Assembly (NCBI RefSeq): GCF_007830295.1
Contig: NZ_VLKC01000002.1
Location: 2,636,203-2,700,202, forward strand
Direction of reading: 5' to 3'
From: Sporomusa sp. KB1
GTDB taxonomy: Bacteria > Bacillota > Negativicutes > Sporomusales > Sporomusaceae
DNA length: 64,000 nt
The notes under the pieces were generated by a model. The model was not told where the DNA came from. It did no database searches and saw only the letters and a list, made by a program, of their open reading frames with translations. Below are positions 8,758-17,305 of this stretch, one piece after another. The position numbers and the translations under genes are program-made. Every line of letters starts with the position of its first letter. Positions within the stretch are counted from its first letter, which is position 1.

Positions 8758-10071
8758 GTGGATGGCAAAATTGTAAACATAGCGAAAGCTATCAAAACAA
8801 AGACAATTGAACGGCGTCGTGATTTTCATCGCTATGCAGAAGCTGCATGGACTGAATTTCGTACGGCTGCGATTGTAGCCGATACTCTTGAGCAATTGGG
8901 CTATTGTGTACTGACGGGCGATGAAGTCATTGAAGCCGAAGCTATGATGGGAGTGCCCTCTCTGGAGGAACTTGAGCATCACATGAAACGTGCTTTAGCA
9001 CAAAACGGGAAACTAAGTTGGATCGAAAAAATGAAGGGTGGAAAAACAGGGGTAGTAGGCGTAATACGTTTTGCTAAACCCGGACCCGTCGTAGCTCTCC
9101 GCTTTGATATGGATGCGAATGATTTATTGGAAGCTGAAGACGATCAACATCGTCCTTATCGTGAAAAATTTACATCAGTCAATAAAGGTACTATGCATGC
9201 CTGTGGGCATGATGGTCACACGGCAATTGGTCTGGCGATTGCGGAAATCATTAGTATGTTAGCAGAAGATTTAGCTGGCACAATTAAATTAATTTTTCAG
9301 CCGGGTGAAGAGGGGGTACGGGGAGCCAAAGCAATGGTGGCAAAAGGTGTTGTGGATGATGTAGATTATATCATTGGCATGCATTTAGGCACAGAACTTG
9401 GAAAGACTGGAAAGTTCGCCTACGGGGTTGATGGATTTTTGGCCACTACGAAAATGGATGCAAGTTTTGCTGGGGTAGCGGCACATGCTGGTTCTGACCC
9501 TGAAGTGGGGAAAAATGCACTATTAGCTGCCGCTAATGCTATCATTAATCTTCATGCTATTTCCCGGCATAGCCAAGGAGATTCTAGAATAAATGTTGGT
9601 GTTATGCATGGTGGTACTGGACGAAATGTGATTCCGGCCAATGCGCTTATAAAATTTGAGACGCGCGGCAGCTCAACTGAAATTAATGAATATATGCAGC
9701 AGCAAGCAATTCGTGTTATTGAGGCTGCAGCAAGTATGTATGGTGTTACGGTCTCAATGAATTTGATGGGAAGTGCAGCTGGTGGTAAAAGCGATTTCCA
9801 GCTTGCGGAACGGATCCAAAAGGTAGCGAAACGGCTGGAAATTTTTACGGAAATTGTAAAGATAACGAGTGTTGGCGGTAGTGAAGATTACACTTATTTT
9901 ATGGAGAGAGTACAGCGACGTGGCGGGCAGGGGATAGCTACTTTGGTTGGTGCTACGCTGGCGGCTTGTCATCATAATTCCTATTTTGATTTTGATGAGG
10001 ATGCGCTTGAATTGGCTACTACTGTTTTGACTAGTTCAGCTGTTGAATTACTTACAGAAAAATTAAAATAG
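8758..10071 (+). CDS. abgA: p-Aminobenzoyl-glutamate hydrolase subunit A (M20 peptidase family)
   Basis: A 437-residue M20-family protein matching AbgA end to end: RRRDFHRYAEAAWTEFRTA near the N-terminus, LRFDMDANDL, HACGHDGHTAIG with metal ligands, FQPGEEGVRGAKAMV, the dimerisation-domain segment GVAAHAGSDPEVGKNALLA, and the end signature GGSEDYTYFMERVQ plus CHHNSYFDFDE. It forms the heteromeric hydrolase with AbgB. Start choice: the ATG at 8752 lies directly against the Shine-Dalgarno AAGGGAGG, while GTG at 8758 sits 7 nt after it, so GTG is preferred. Upstream frame extension overlaps abgB and is not supported. Confidence 0.92.
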   Translation: MDGKIVNIAKAIKTKTIERRRDFHRYAEAAWTEFRTAAIVADTLEQLGYCVLTGDEVIEAEAMMGVPSLEELEHHMKRALAQNGKLSWIEKMKGGKTGVVGVIRFAKPGPVVALRFDMDANDLLEAEDDQHRPYREKFTSVNKGTMHACGHDGHTAIGLAIAEIISMLAEDLAGTIKLIFQPGEEGVRGAKAMVAKGVVDDVDYIIGMHLGTELGKTGKFAYGVDGFLATTKMDASFAGVAAHAGSDPEVGKNALLAAANAIINLHAISRHSQGDSRINVGVMHGGTGRNVIPANALIKFETRGSSTEINEYMQQQAIRVIEAAASMYGVTVSMNLMGSAAGGKSDFQLAERIQKVAKRLEIFTEIVKITSVGGSEDYTYFMERVQRRGGQGIATLVGATLAACHHNSYFDFDEDALELATTVLTSSAVELLTEKLK

Positions 10072-10317
10072 CTATTTGGATGTAATTTATTGGGTTGCTG
10101 GTCAAAGTGCTTCTAGGTGTTCAGGGTAACTCTGACTTCCGTTTCAGATATATTTTTCTAAACCTAGTGGCTACGGGCTTAGGCATTATGGGCCTCAGCC
10201 TGATCGATTTCACTTCCTCCGGGTAGAGATTGACTATTTGTGGTAGACTTAATTGCCTGATGTGGTAGATTTGTAAATTCGCGGATCGCCTTCATCCTGC
10301 GCATCTGAAATGACTAA

Positions 10318-10345
10318 GAGCCCGCGGAATCAGCGGGCTCTTGTT
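10318..10345 (+). terminator. Terminator after the abg cluster
   Basis: GAGCCCGC (10318-10325) and GCGGGCTC (10333-10340) form an 8-bp stem with 7-nt loop followed by TTGTTGTTT. It lies 247 bp after abgA; the stretch 10072-10317 holds no recognisable gene. A second weak stem (CACCGC / GCGGTG, about 10419-10436) lies in the leader of the following gene. Confidence 0.7.
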
Positions 10346-10487
10346 GTTTCTCCAGGGTAGCTGGCAGGACTAAAATAGGGAATTGGCTGTCCCGGAAGTT
10401 GACGGACAGTATGACGCCACCGCAAAGTGATGGCGGTGATAGAGCAAACCATACAAGATAAATAACGAACGATAGAGGAGTTTTTTC

Positions 10488-10928
10488 ATGACACAAGCAG
10501 AACTTTTAAAGATTACTGATCTACGGTCAGCCTTAGAACTGTTAAAAACTATACCGGATCAATTAATCGAAACTAACGAACCGGTTGATCTGCAGGCCGA
10601 ACTGGCAGGAGTATACCGCCATGTTGGCGCGGGCGGAACTGTGCAGCGTCCCACGCGCATTGGGCCGGCCATGATCTTTAATAATATAAAAGGACATGAA
10701 GGGGCCAAAGTAGTGACCGGAGTTTTGGCCAGCCGCGAAAGAGTGGCCATTATGCTTGGTACAAAACCGGAGCGGCTTGGTATGCTGCTTAATAAGGCGG
10801 TAGAAGCACCTGTTGCTCCTGTTACAATACCCCAAGACCAGGCTTTATGCCAGCAGGTTGTGCACTACGCGACGTTGTCGCGGGAATACACATTGATAAA
10901 GCCTCCGCAGCAGATATTCATGAACTAA
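10488..10928 (+). pseudogene. Truncated UbiD-family decarboxylase
   Basis: The first about 125 residues match the N-terminal domain of UbiD-type prenylated-FMN decarboxylases: DLRSALELLK, a PVDLQAELAGVYRHV segment, PAMIFNNIKGHEGAKVVTGVLASRERVA and CQQVVHYA. Intact family members are about 450-500 residues long, but the frame stops after 146. From 10850 another frame stays open to 10990 and encodes an unrelated-looking tail (HIDKASAADIHELNANCDYV) that does not match UbiD. The simplest reading is a deletion that fused the start of ubiD to the end of some other gene with a frame change. A proper RBS (AGAGGAG) and ATG remain, so a short product may still be made. No UbiX partner is nearby. Confidence 0.75.
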
Positions 10929-11147
10929 ATGCAAACTGTGATTATGTCATCAAAAAGCTGATAAACAGGATACAGGCGTTAGAACTGTAATTTTAGATAA
11001 TTCAAAGCGTTTTGTGGTTAATACAGTTTTGTTGGCTTGAGTGGTTAAGACATGAATTGCAAACTATTATCCAGATCTACCATGGGTGGGACAGGTTTGC
11101 TGTCCCTTGGCTGGGCAAAGCGCCTGTCCATACCCAAAGAGCTAATC

Positions 11148-11184
11148 AAAACAGGGAGAGCCATTAGGCTTCTCCCTGTTTTTT
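11148..11184. terminator. Bidirectional terminator between the UbiD remnant and the TCA operon
   Basis: AAAACAGGGAGA (11148-11159) and TCTCCCTGTTTT (11171-11182) form a 12-bp stem with 11-nt loop, T-rich in both directions. It closes the minus-strand isocitrate dehydrogenase operon. Confidence 0.85.
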
Positions 11185-11211
11185 CGCAATAAGGCGTTTT
11201 TAATTTTTTAA

Positions 11212-12213
11212 TCACAAATTTCGGATGAGAGCCGCTGTAATATCTTCGGTTGTGGCCGAACCACCAAGATCAGGAGTGAGCGTCGTCCCCGCAGATAAAA
11301 CTTTGCTAATGGCCTGTTCGACCCGGGTGCCAATGTCTCTGGCATCAATGGAATTAAGCAGCATAACACCAGATAGCAGCAGCGCGATTGGGTTTGCCAT
11401 ATTTTTTCCGGCAATGTCGGGTGCCGTTCCATGAACAGCCTCAAAGATAGAACAGTCTGCGCCGATATTAGCTCCCGGCACCACACCAAGACCGCCTACC
11501 AGGCCGGCGCACAGGTCGGATATGATATCACCGTACAAATTTGGTGCCAGGAGTATGTCGAATTTTTCCGGAGCGATTACTAGCTGCATACAAAGATTGT
11601 CAACGATGACTTCGTTATACTCTATCGACGGATAGTTAGCAGCAGTTTGCCGAGCACATTCCAGGAAGAGACCGTCTGAAAGTTTCATAATATTTGCTTT
11701 GTGCACTGCTGTTACTTTGCGCCGGCCATGGGTAACAGCGTAATGAAACGCTGCTTCGGCAATTCGCAGGGAAGCGGCTGCAGTAATGATTTTTATTGAT
11801 TCGGCAGCGTCTTTGCCTACTTTGTGCTCAATGCCGGCATAGAGGTCTTCGGTGTTTTCGCGGAAAACCACGAGATCTACATTGTCGTACCGGCTTTTCA
11901 CTCCAGCCAGTTTCTTTACCGGCCGCAGGTTGCAATAAAGATCGAAGGTTTGCCGCAGTGTTACATTAATACTGCGGTGACCTTTGCCGATGTCTGTAGT
12001 TAATGGACCTTTGAGAGCCAGGCGGGTTGCTTTTATACTGGCTAATGTTTCCTCAGGCAGGGCCGTGCCCAGGGACGCTAATGCCGTATGCCCGGCAGTA
12101 CGAACATCCCAGGTTACAGGTGCACCGGCGGCTGCAAATACTGTCTGAACCGCTTTGCTGATTTCCGGCCCAATACCGTCGCCGGGAATGAGGGTTACTT
12201 TATGCTTATCCAT
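11212..12213 (-). CDS. Isocitrate dehydrogenase, NAD-type (isocitrate/isopropylmalate dehydrogenase family)
   Basis: A 333-residue beta-decarboxylating dehydrogenase, converting isocitrate to 2-oxoglutarate. The N-terminus TLIPGDGIGPEI, the substrate-loop arginines in TLRQTFDLYCNLRPV, VVFRENTEDLYAGIEH, the catalytic Lys in VTAVHKANIMK, the metal-binding NLYGDIISDL and the nucleotide-site EAVHGTAPDIAGK are all present. The ENTEDLYAGIEH motif and the partner genes favour isocitrate over isopropylmalate. The ATG at 12213 has AAAGGAGAG 8 nt upstream; a longer frame reaching 12294 overlaps aconitase and is not used. Only 4 bp separate it from the aconitase stop, so it is last in a gltA-aconitase-IDH operon. 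Confidence 0.9.
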   Translation of the reverse strand: MDKHKVTLIPGDGIGPEISKAVQTVFAAAGAPVTWDVRTAGHTALASLGTALPEETLASIKATRLALKGPLTTDIGKGHRSINVTLRQTFDLYCNLRPVKKLAGVKSRYDNVDLVVFRENTEDLYAGIEHKVGKDAAESIKIITAAASLRIAEAAFHYAVTHGRRKVTAVHKANIMKLSDGLFLECARQTAANYPSIEYNEVIVDNLCMQLVIAPEKFDILLAPNLYGDIISDLCAGLVGGLGVVPGANIGADCSIFEAVHGTAPDIAGKNMANPIALLLSGVMLLNSIDARDIGTRVEQAISKVLSAGTTLTPDLGGSATTEDITAALIRNL

Positions 12214-12217
12214 GGTC

Positions 12218-14146
12218 TCACTCTCCTTTCTCTCTGGTGTGATTGAGCAGACCACCGGCAAGTAGTATGCTTTGCTCCCGGCTGGTAAGGTCAACTTTTA
12301 GGAGGATCGGGCGCTTGGCTTCTCCATAGGTTGCCTGAATACGATCACCGGCAAGTATTTGGGCCTGAATATTTTCGATTATTATTTCTGTTCCAAGTTC
12401 AAGCGCAGCATAATCAGCAGGGTCATTAAAAGTGAAAGGAACAATACCGAAATTAATGAGATTGGCTCTGTGGATACGGGCAAATGATTTGGCGATTACC
12501 CCTTTTATCCCCAGATATAAGGGGGCCAGGGCAGCATGTTCCCGGCTGGAACCTTGACCGTAATTGGTTCCGGCGACAATAAATCCGCCTCTTCTCATTA
12601 TAGCTCTTTCGGGGAAATTAGGATCAAGACTATGAAAACAGTAGTTGGCCAAATGAGGGATATTGGAACGATAGGGCAGCAAATGTGCATGAGAGGGCAT
12701 AATATGATCAGTAGTTATGTTGTCGCCTGGTTTTAGCAGAATTTCGCCACAAAGCACCGGTGGTAGTTTGTCAGCCCGGGGAAAAGGCTTAATGTTCGGA
12801 CCCCTGATTATCTCAATATCTGAACCATTTTCCGGCGGGAGAAGTAAGAGGCTGTTGTCGGCTATTACAGGAGCTGAGGTATTGACTACCGGCGGATTTC
12901 CTATATCCCGCGGGTCGGTAAGCACTCCCGTTAAGGCACTGGCGGCTGCAACCTCGGGACTGGTGAGATAAATTTGAGCGTCCGGTGTTCCACTGCGCCC
13001 CTCAAAATTGCGATTAAATGTGCGTAGTGATATTCCGCCTGAGCGGGGCGCCTGCCCCATGCCAATGCAGGGGCCGCAAGCACATTCCAGAATCCGTGCA
13101 CCGGCCTGAATCATAGCCGCCAGGGCGCCATCTCTGGCAAGCATCGCCAATACCTGTTTCGAACCAGGAGATATGGCTAGCGAAATGTTAGGATGAACAC
13201 TTTTTCCTTCAAGGATTTTAGCCACTTTTAGTAAATCTGAGTAAGAAGAATTTGTACAACTGCCGATAAGAACCTGGTCTAAAGCGATACCGGACAATTC
13301 CCGTACCGGAACAACGTTATCAGGACTGTGTGGCTTGGCAATAAGCGGTTCCAGGTCGGTAAGGTTTATAATTACTTCTTCGTCATAACGCGCATTATCA
13401 TCAGCAATAAGTGAGACCCAGGCATCGGCTCTTCCCTGGCTGGCAAGGAAAGTCCGGGTTTGCTCATCGCTGGGGAAGATGGAGGTGGTAGCACCAAGTT
13501 CAGCCCCCATGTTGGTGATTGTTGCTCTTTCTGGAACAGAAAGCTGAGCCAGGCCAGGACCGCTATATTCGAAGATGCGTCCGACTCCGCCTTTTACAGT
13601 CAGCCGCCTGAGCAGTTCTAAGATGATGTCTTTTGCTGACGTCCAGGGAGGCAGTTGTCCTCTTAATTCTACTTTGCAGATACTGGGCATGCGCAGGTAG
13701 TAGGCTCCACCAGCCATCGCTACTGCTACGTCAAGACCGCCGGCACCGATGGCAAGCATTCCCAGACCGCCGGCTGTTGGCGTATGACTGTCTGAACCGA
13801 GCAATGTCCAGCCCGGACGTCCGAAGCGTTCCAGATTAACCTGATGGCAAATGCCGTTACCGGGTTTAGAGAACACGATGCCGTGTTTGGCAGCCACTGT
13901 CTCGATATACCGGTGATCGTCGGCATTTTCGTAACCGCACTGCAAGGTGTTATGATCAATGTAGGCAACAGACAGTTTGGTTTTAACTCTGGGAATATCT
14001 ATCGCTTCCAGCTGTAAGTAAGCCATGGTTCCGGTGGAGTCCTGGGTTAATGTCTGATCAATACGGATAGCGATTTCTGTACCTGACTTCAGTTCTCCGC
14101 TGACCAAATGAGAACCAAGTATTTTTTCTGTGAGTGTAAGAGCCAT
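12218..14146 (-). CDS. Aconitate hydratase
   Basis: A 642-residue aconitase, isomerising citrate to isocitrate through a [4Fe-4S] cluster. The three cluster cysteines are visible in LIGSCTNSS and CACGPCIGMGQAP. Domains 1-3 occupy about 1-420 (HTPTAGGLGMLAIGAGG near 120-140), and the swivel domain 4 is at the C-terminus (about 470-642) with GRANLINFGIVPF-like sequence and SSREHAALAP. The length fits the shorter bacterial aconitase type and not AcnA/AcnB of about 890. ATG 14146 has AAGGAGA upstream; the frame could extend to 14191 but that would overlap the citrate synthase end. Middle gene of the operon. Confidence 0.9.
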   Translation of the reverse strand: MALTLTEKILGSHLVSGELKSGTEIAIRIDQTLTQDSTGTMAYLQLEAIDIPRVKTKLSVAYIDHNTLQCGYENADDHRYIETVAAKHGIVFSKPGNGICHQVNLERFGRPGWTLLGSDSHTPTAGGLGMLAIGAGGLDVAVAMAGGAYYLRMPSICKVELRGQLPPWTSAKDIILELLRRLTVKGGVGRIFEYSGPGLAQLSVPERATITNMGAELGATTSIFPSDEQTRTFLASQGRADAWVSLIADDNARYDEEVIINLTDLEPLIAKPHSPDNVVPVRELSGIALDQVLIGSCTNSSYSDLLKVAKILEGKSVHPNISLAISPGSKQVLAMLARDGALAAMIQAGARILECACGPCIGMGQAPRSGGISLRTFNRNFEGRSGTPDAQIYLTSPEVAAASALTGVLTDPRDIGNPPVVNTSAPVIADNSLLLLPPENGSDIEIIRGPNIKPFPRADKLPPVLCGEILLKPGDNITTDHIMPSHAHLLPYRSNIPHLANYCFHSLDPNFPERAIMRRGGFIVAGTNYGQGSSREHAALAPLYLGIKGVIAKSFARIHRANLINFGIVPFTFNDPADYAALELGTEIIIENIQAQILAGDRIQATYGEAKRPILLKVDLTSREQSILLAGGLLNHTREKGE

Positions 14147-14171
14147 AGTTGTTAGTCTCCTTATACCGGCA

Positions 14172-15281
14172 TTAGCGATCCTCAACCGCAATCCAGCTTA
14201 CTTCTTTTTTACCAATGTATTTTGCTCTGGGCCTGAGCAGCTGGTTGTTTTCATGCTGTTCCAGAATATGTGCAAGCCAGCCACTTGTCCGGCTGATAGC
14301 AAATATAAGCGTAAATAGATCACGCGGTATGCCCAGAGAGGTATACACCAGTGCAGAATAGAAATCTACATTTGGCAGTAATGCCTTGCGCTCCTGGACG
14401 ATATTTTCAATTTTTAGCGCCATTTCATACCAACGGGAGTCTTGCCGCCACTCGGCAAGTTCTTTTGCCAGTGGTCGTAAATATTTAACGCGCGGGTCAC
14501 CTTTCTTATATACCCGGTGACCAAAGCCCATTATTAATTTGCTGTTTTTAATTCTTTGATCAAGATAGGATTCTACCTGACTTATAGTACCAATCTCCTC
14601 CAGCATAACGGCAACCTGTTCATTAGCATTTCCATGCAAGGGCCCTTTTAATGTGCCAATAGCAGATACGATGCCGGAATAAATATCTGACATTGTAGAT
14701 ACTGTAACGCGGGCAGCAAAAGTGGATGCATTTAATTCATGTTCGGCGTGCAGGATTAAACAGGTATCTAAGGCTTTAACTGCAATGGGAGCAGGTTTCT
14801 CGCCGGTAAGGAGCCAGAGAAAAGTCTCTGCCAGAGAATTGGCGGCGATGGTGTTTATTTCAATTGGTTCGAGGCCTTTGCGGATTCTGTCTATTGCTGC
14901 CACAATAGCAGCAATTCGGGCCATAATACGTATTGCTTTGCGGTGATCGGCTCCAAAGGAATGATCCATTACTTCATCATCAAAATGAGTAAGAAAGGAT
15001 ACACAAGTACGAAGTTTGGCCATTGCATTTCCCCAGGGCGCATATAATTTTAATAGAGCATAAATCTCAGGGGGCAGCTTGGAGTTTTCAGCCATATCTT
15101 CCTTCAGTGCTTTTAACTCTAGTCTGTTAGGCAGCCGTCCATACCATAATAAATAGATGACCTCTTCAAAGGTAGCGTTTTTGGTCAGGTCATCTATTGT
15201 GTAACCTTGGTAGCGTAGAATACCATCCTCAATGGAGCAGATCGAAGTTTCACAAGCAATCACATCGGTCATTCCAGCCAT
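14172..15281 (-). CDS. gltA: Citrate synthase
   Basis: A 369-residue citrate synthase, condensing acetyl-CoA and oxaloacetate. Catalytic landmarks are the first His in LILHAEHELNAST, the second His in GFGHRVYKKGDPR and the Asp in NVDFYSALVY; the CoA-binding arginine region SRTSGWLAHILEQ follows. The length is that of the short Gram-positive-type enzyme. ATG at 15281 is preceded by GAGAGGAGC. First gene of the minus-strand operon leading to 2-oxoglutarate; no 2-oxoglutarate, succinate or malate enzyme is nearby, so the operon likely serves glutamate synthesis in an anaerobe. It is divergent from the Crp/Fnr gene. Confidence 0.93.
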   Translation of the reverse strand: MAGMTDVIACETSICSIEDGILRYQGYTIDDLTKNATFEEVIYLLWYGRLPNRLELKALKEDMAENSKLPPEIYALLKLYAPWGNAMAKLRTCVSFLTHFDDEVMDHSFGADHRKAIRIMARIAAIVAAIDRIRKGLEPIEINTIAANSLAETFLWLLTGEKPAPIAVKALDTCLILHAEHELNASTFAARVTVSTMSDIYSGIVSAIGTLKGPLHGNANEQVAVMLEEIGTISQVESYLDQRIKNSKLIMGFGHRVYKKGDPRVKYLRPLAKELAEWRQDSRWYEMALKIENIVQERKALLPNVDFYSALVYTSLGIPRDLFTLIFAISRTSGWLAHILEQHENNQLLRPRAKYIGKKEVSWIAVEDR

Positions 15282-15480
15282 TATTTCAGCTCCTCTCTCT
15301 TACATTGTGTTTTACTGGAATGCTATACTTATAAGGTATAATGCTTTTCATTATAATAGTGATTTATTAGATAATCAAGTGATTTATTACAAAACATCGA
15401 CGTTTATTATCGAAATCACATAGCGTGTTGCACATTTGATTAATACAAAGGGACAAAAGTGCGGAACGAGAGGATTTATT
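15282..15480. promoter_or_regulatory. Divergent promoter region of gltA and the Crp/Fnr gene, with 12-bp direct repeats
   Basis: This AT-rich 199-bp gap serves both directions. AGTGATTTATTA occurs at 15358-15369 and again at 15378-15389, exactly 20 bp apart (two helical turns), and a related inverted half-site AAATCAC lies at 15414-15420. The GTGATT core matches half of the Crp/Fnr-type palindrome found upstream of asrA and hcp, so the adjacent regulator may bind here. Function is inferred. Confidence 0.4.
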
Positions 15481-16173
15481 ATGAATTTAAATACCAGTGA
15501 GGCTGTGGCACTTGTGGAGATACTTCAGCAAGCAACTCCCGATTCGATCAGAGCTTTGTCTGCCTGTGGCAGGCTGCGCTGCCTGGCGAAGGGGGAGCAT
15601 TTATTTCTTGATAAAGAACCGGTAGAACACCTTTATATTGTTATCAGCGGCTTTGTCACACTCTATACGGTTGACCCTCAGGGGGAGAAAAAAGTCATCT
15701 TTCTTTTAGATAAAGGAAAACTTATTAATGAGGCAGTTTTGCAAGGGCTTCCTGCCTCCATTAATTGCGAAGTATTTGAGGAAGCGCAAATTCTTTGTTT
15801 TGACAGGCAGGATTTCCTGCGCGTTATGGAACAGGATTTCGCACTTACTAAAAGCGTGTTGGATTCTTTTGCCATGAAGGTCCGGCGACTTTATCGCCAA
15901 ATGAAAAACACTCCTAATTCTGTGCGTGGTGATAAACGTATTGCTGCCAAGCTGTGGAAGCTGTCCAGAGATTACGGGGTTCCCTGCGCAAGCGGAACCA
16001 AAATTAAGATGGATTTGAGTATTACTTATCTTGCGGACATGCTGGGTTCCAGGCGCGAAACAGTTTCACGTCAGTTGAAAATTCTGGCCGGACAAGGGTT
16101 GATTCAAGTAAATGATGGTCAAATTACGATACCAGACCGTGATAAACTTTCAAAATATTTCAAGCTGCCGTGA
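15481..16173 (+). CDS. Crp/Fnr-family transcriptional regulator
   Basis: A 230-residue regulator with a cyclic-nucleotide-binding-like jelly roll (about 20-130; LYIVISGFVTLYTVDPQGEKKVIFLLDKG) and a Crp-type winged helix (about 150-225) whose recognition region reads SRRETVSRQLKIL. No N-terminal Fnr-type cysteine cluster is visible, so it is not a classical [4Fe-4S] Fnr. It sits immediately upstream of asrABC. The same palindrome GTGATTTTAGTCAC occurs before asrA and before the cyclodeaminase-hcp genes, so an HcpR-like role in sulfite and nitrosative or hydroxylamine response is plausible. ATG 15481 has GAGAGG upstream; the earlier TTG at 15436 has no support. Confidence 0.88.
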   Translation: MNLNTSEAVALVEILQQATPDSIRALSACGRLRCLAKGEHLFLDKEPVEHLYIVISGFVTLYTVDPQGEKKVIFLLDKGKLINEAVLQGLPASINCEVFEEAQILCFDRQDFLRVMEQDFALTKSVLDSFAMKVRRLYRQMKNTPNSVRGDKRIAAKLWKLSRDYGVPCASGTKIKMDLSITYLADMLGSRRETVSRQLKILAGQGLIQVNDGQITIPDRDKLSKYFKLP

Positions 16174-16194
16174 TTTTAGTCACGGCAGTTTTTT
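16165..16194 (+). terminator. Terminator of the Crp/Fnr gene, overlapping an operator
   Basis: CTGCCGTGA (16165-16173) and TCACGGCAG (16180-16188) form a 9-bp stem followed by TTTTTT. The left arm includes the regulator's stop codon. The inner part is identical to the operator-like palindrome at 25570, so the hairpin may have a second function in DNA form. Confidence 0.75.
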
Positions 16195-16211
16195 ATATCC
16201 CAGGGTACAAT
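16170..16211 (+). promoter_or_regulatory. Candidate Crp/Fnr-activated promoter of asrABC
   Basis: The palindrome GTGATTTTAGTCAC (16170-16183) is followed by TACAAT at 16206-16211, a near-consensus -10 element. The palindrome centre to the -10 start is 29.5 bp, the spacing of a class II Crp/Fnr site centred near -41.5. The asrA ATG lies 72 bp beyond the -10. An identical arrangement precedes the cyclodeaminase gene. Confidence 0.6.
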
Positions 16212-16282
16212 TAGATTGTTAAAAAATACACAAGCGCGGATTGTTATTCCATACTACGTCAAGCAAAAAGGAAGGTGTAATC

Positions 16283-17305
16283 ATGGGCTATTGTTTGGAT
16301 AAAGCGGGGTTCAATCAGGTATTACAAGCGTTGTCCCAGGAAAATGTTGTTTATGCTCCCAGGCTATTTAAGGATGGGGGCGGGTTCTCAGATACGGATC
16401 GCGTTCGTTACGGGGAAATCCATACAGTGGAAGAAATTATTTTTGATCGTAAATCAGAGTATTCCTTTAAAGAGGTGCTGCTGCCGCTGTCACAGACTTT
16501 GTTTTTCTTTACCCAAGACGTGGTAAAGGAAGCTGACGCGCCGCAAAAGGGGGCAGTTATCTTATTGCGCAGTTGTGATTTGCATGCGGTCAAACGGCTT
16601 GATGCGATTTATCTGGGAAACGGCGGTGAAGATTATTATTATAAGCGGTTACGGGAAAAAGTAAAGTTTATTTTGATTGGCTGTCAGCACTCGTTTGAAA
16701 ACTGTTTCTGTGTCGACATGGGAACAAACCAAACTGCTGACTATGATGCTTACCTTGAAATGAAGAATGACAAGGTATATGTGGATAATCATAACAAGGT
16801 ATGGGATGCGGCATTTGCTGCCCACAGTACGGGGACACCTGCTGTAATGCCTGCATATGTAACCCAGAATGAGACCCGCGTCCGTATTCCGGACGGGATT
16901 ACATTAGATGTGATGCACTCCGGAATGTGGGATGAGTATGACAGCCGCTGCATAAATTGCGGTCGCTGCAATTTCGTCTGCCCCACCTGCACCTGTTTTA
17001 CCATGCAGGATATATTCTACACTGATAACGGCAATGCCGGCGAAAGGCGCCGGGTGTGGGCAGCTTGTATGGTGGATGGCTTTACTGATGTTGCTGGCGG
17101 CGGCTCATACCGTAAGAAAAATGGCCAGAGAATGCGCTTTAAGGTATTGCACAAAGTATATGATTATAAAAAACGAAACGGCTATCATATGTGTGTAGGT
17201 TGCGGACGTTGTGACGATATCTGCCCGGAGTATATATCCTTTTCTAATTCCATAAATAAACTGGCTGATGCTAGTAAGGAGGTGGCGGCAAATGCCGGCA
17301 AATGA
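16283..17305 (+). CDS. asrA: Anaerobic sulfite reductase subunit A
   Basis: A 340-residue iron-sulfur protein of the AsrABC complex, which reduces sulfite to sulfide in the cytoplasm. AsrA feeds electrons through two ferredoxin-type [4Fe-4S] motifs in its C-terminal half: CINCGRCNFVCPTCTC and CVGCGRCDDICPEY. The N-terminal half matches AsrA and related hydrogenase/sulfur reductase beta subunits (VILLRSCDLHAVKRLD, IGCQHSFENCFCVDMGTN). ATG 16283 follows AAGGAAGGTG; the in-frame extension to 16241 lacks a ribosome binding site. First gene of asrABC, and its stop overlaps asrB by 14 bp. Confidence 0.95.
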   Translation: MGYCLDKAGFNQVLQALSQENVVYAPRLFKDGGGFSDTDRVRYGEIHTVEEIIFDRKSEYSFKEVLLPLSQTLFFFTQDVVKEADAPQKGAVILLRSCDLHAVKRLDAIYLGNGGEDYYYKRLREKVKFILIGCQHSFENCFCVDMGTNQTADYDAYLEMKNDKVYVDNHNKVWDAAFAAHSTGTPAVMPAYVTQNETRVRIPDGITLDVMHSGMWDEYDSRCINCGRCNFVCPTCTCFTMQDIFYTDNGNAGERRRVWAACMVDGFTDVAGGGSYRKKNGQRMRFKVLHKVYDYKKRNGYHMCVGCGRCDDICPEYISFSNSINKLADASKEVAANAGK

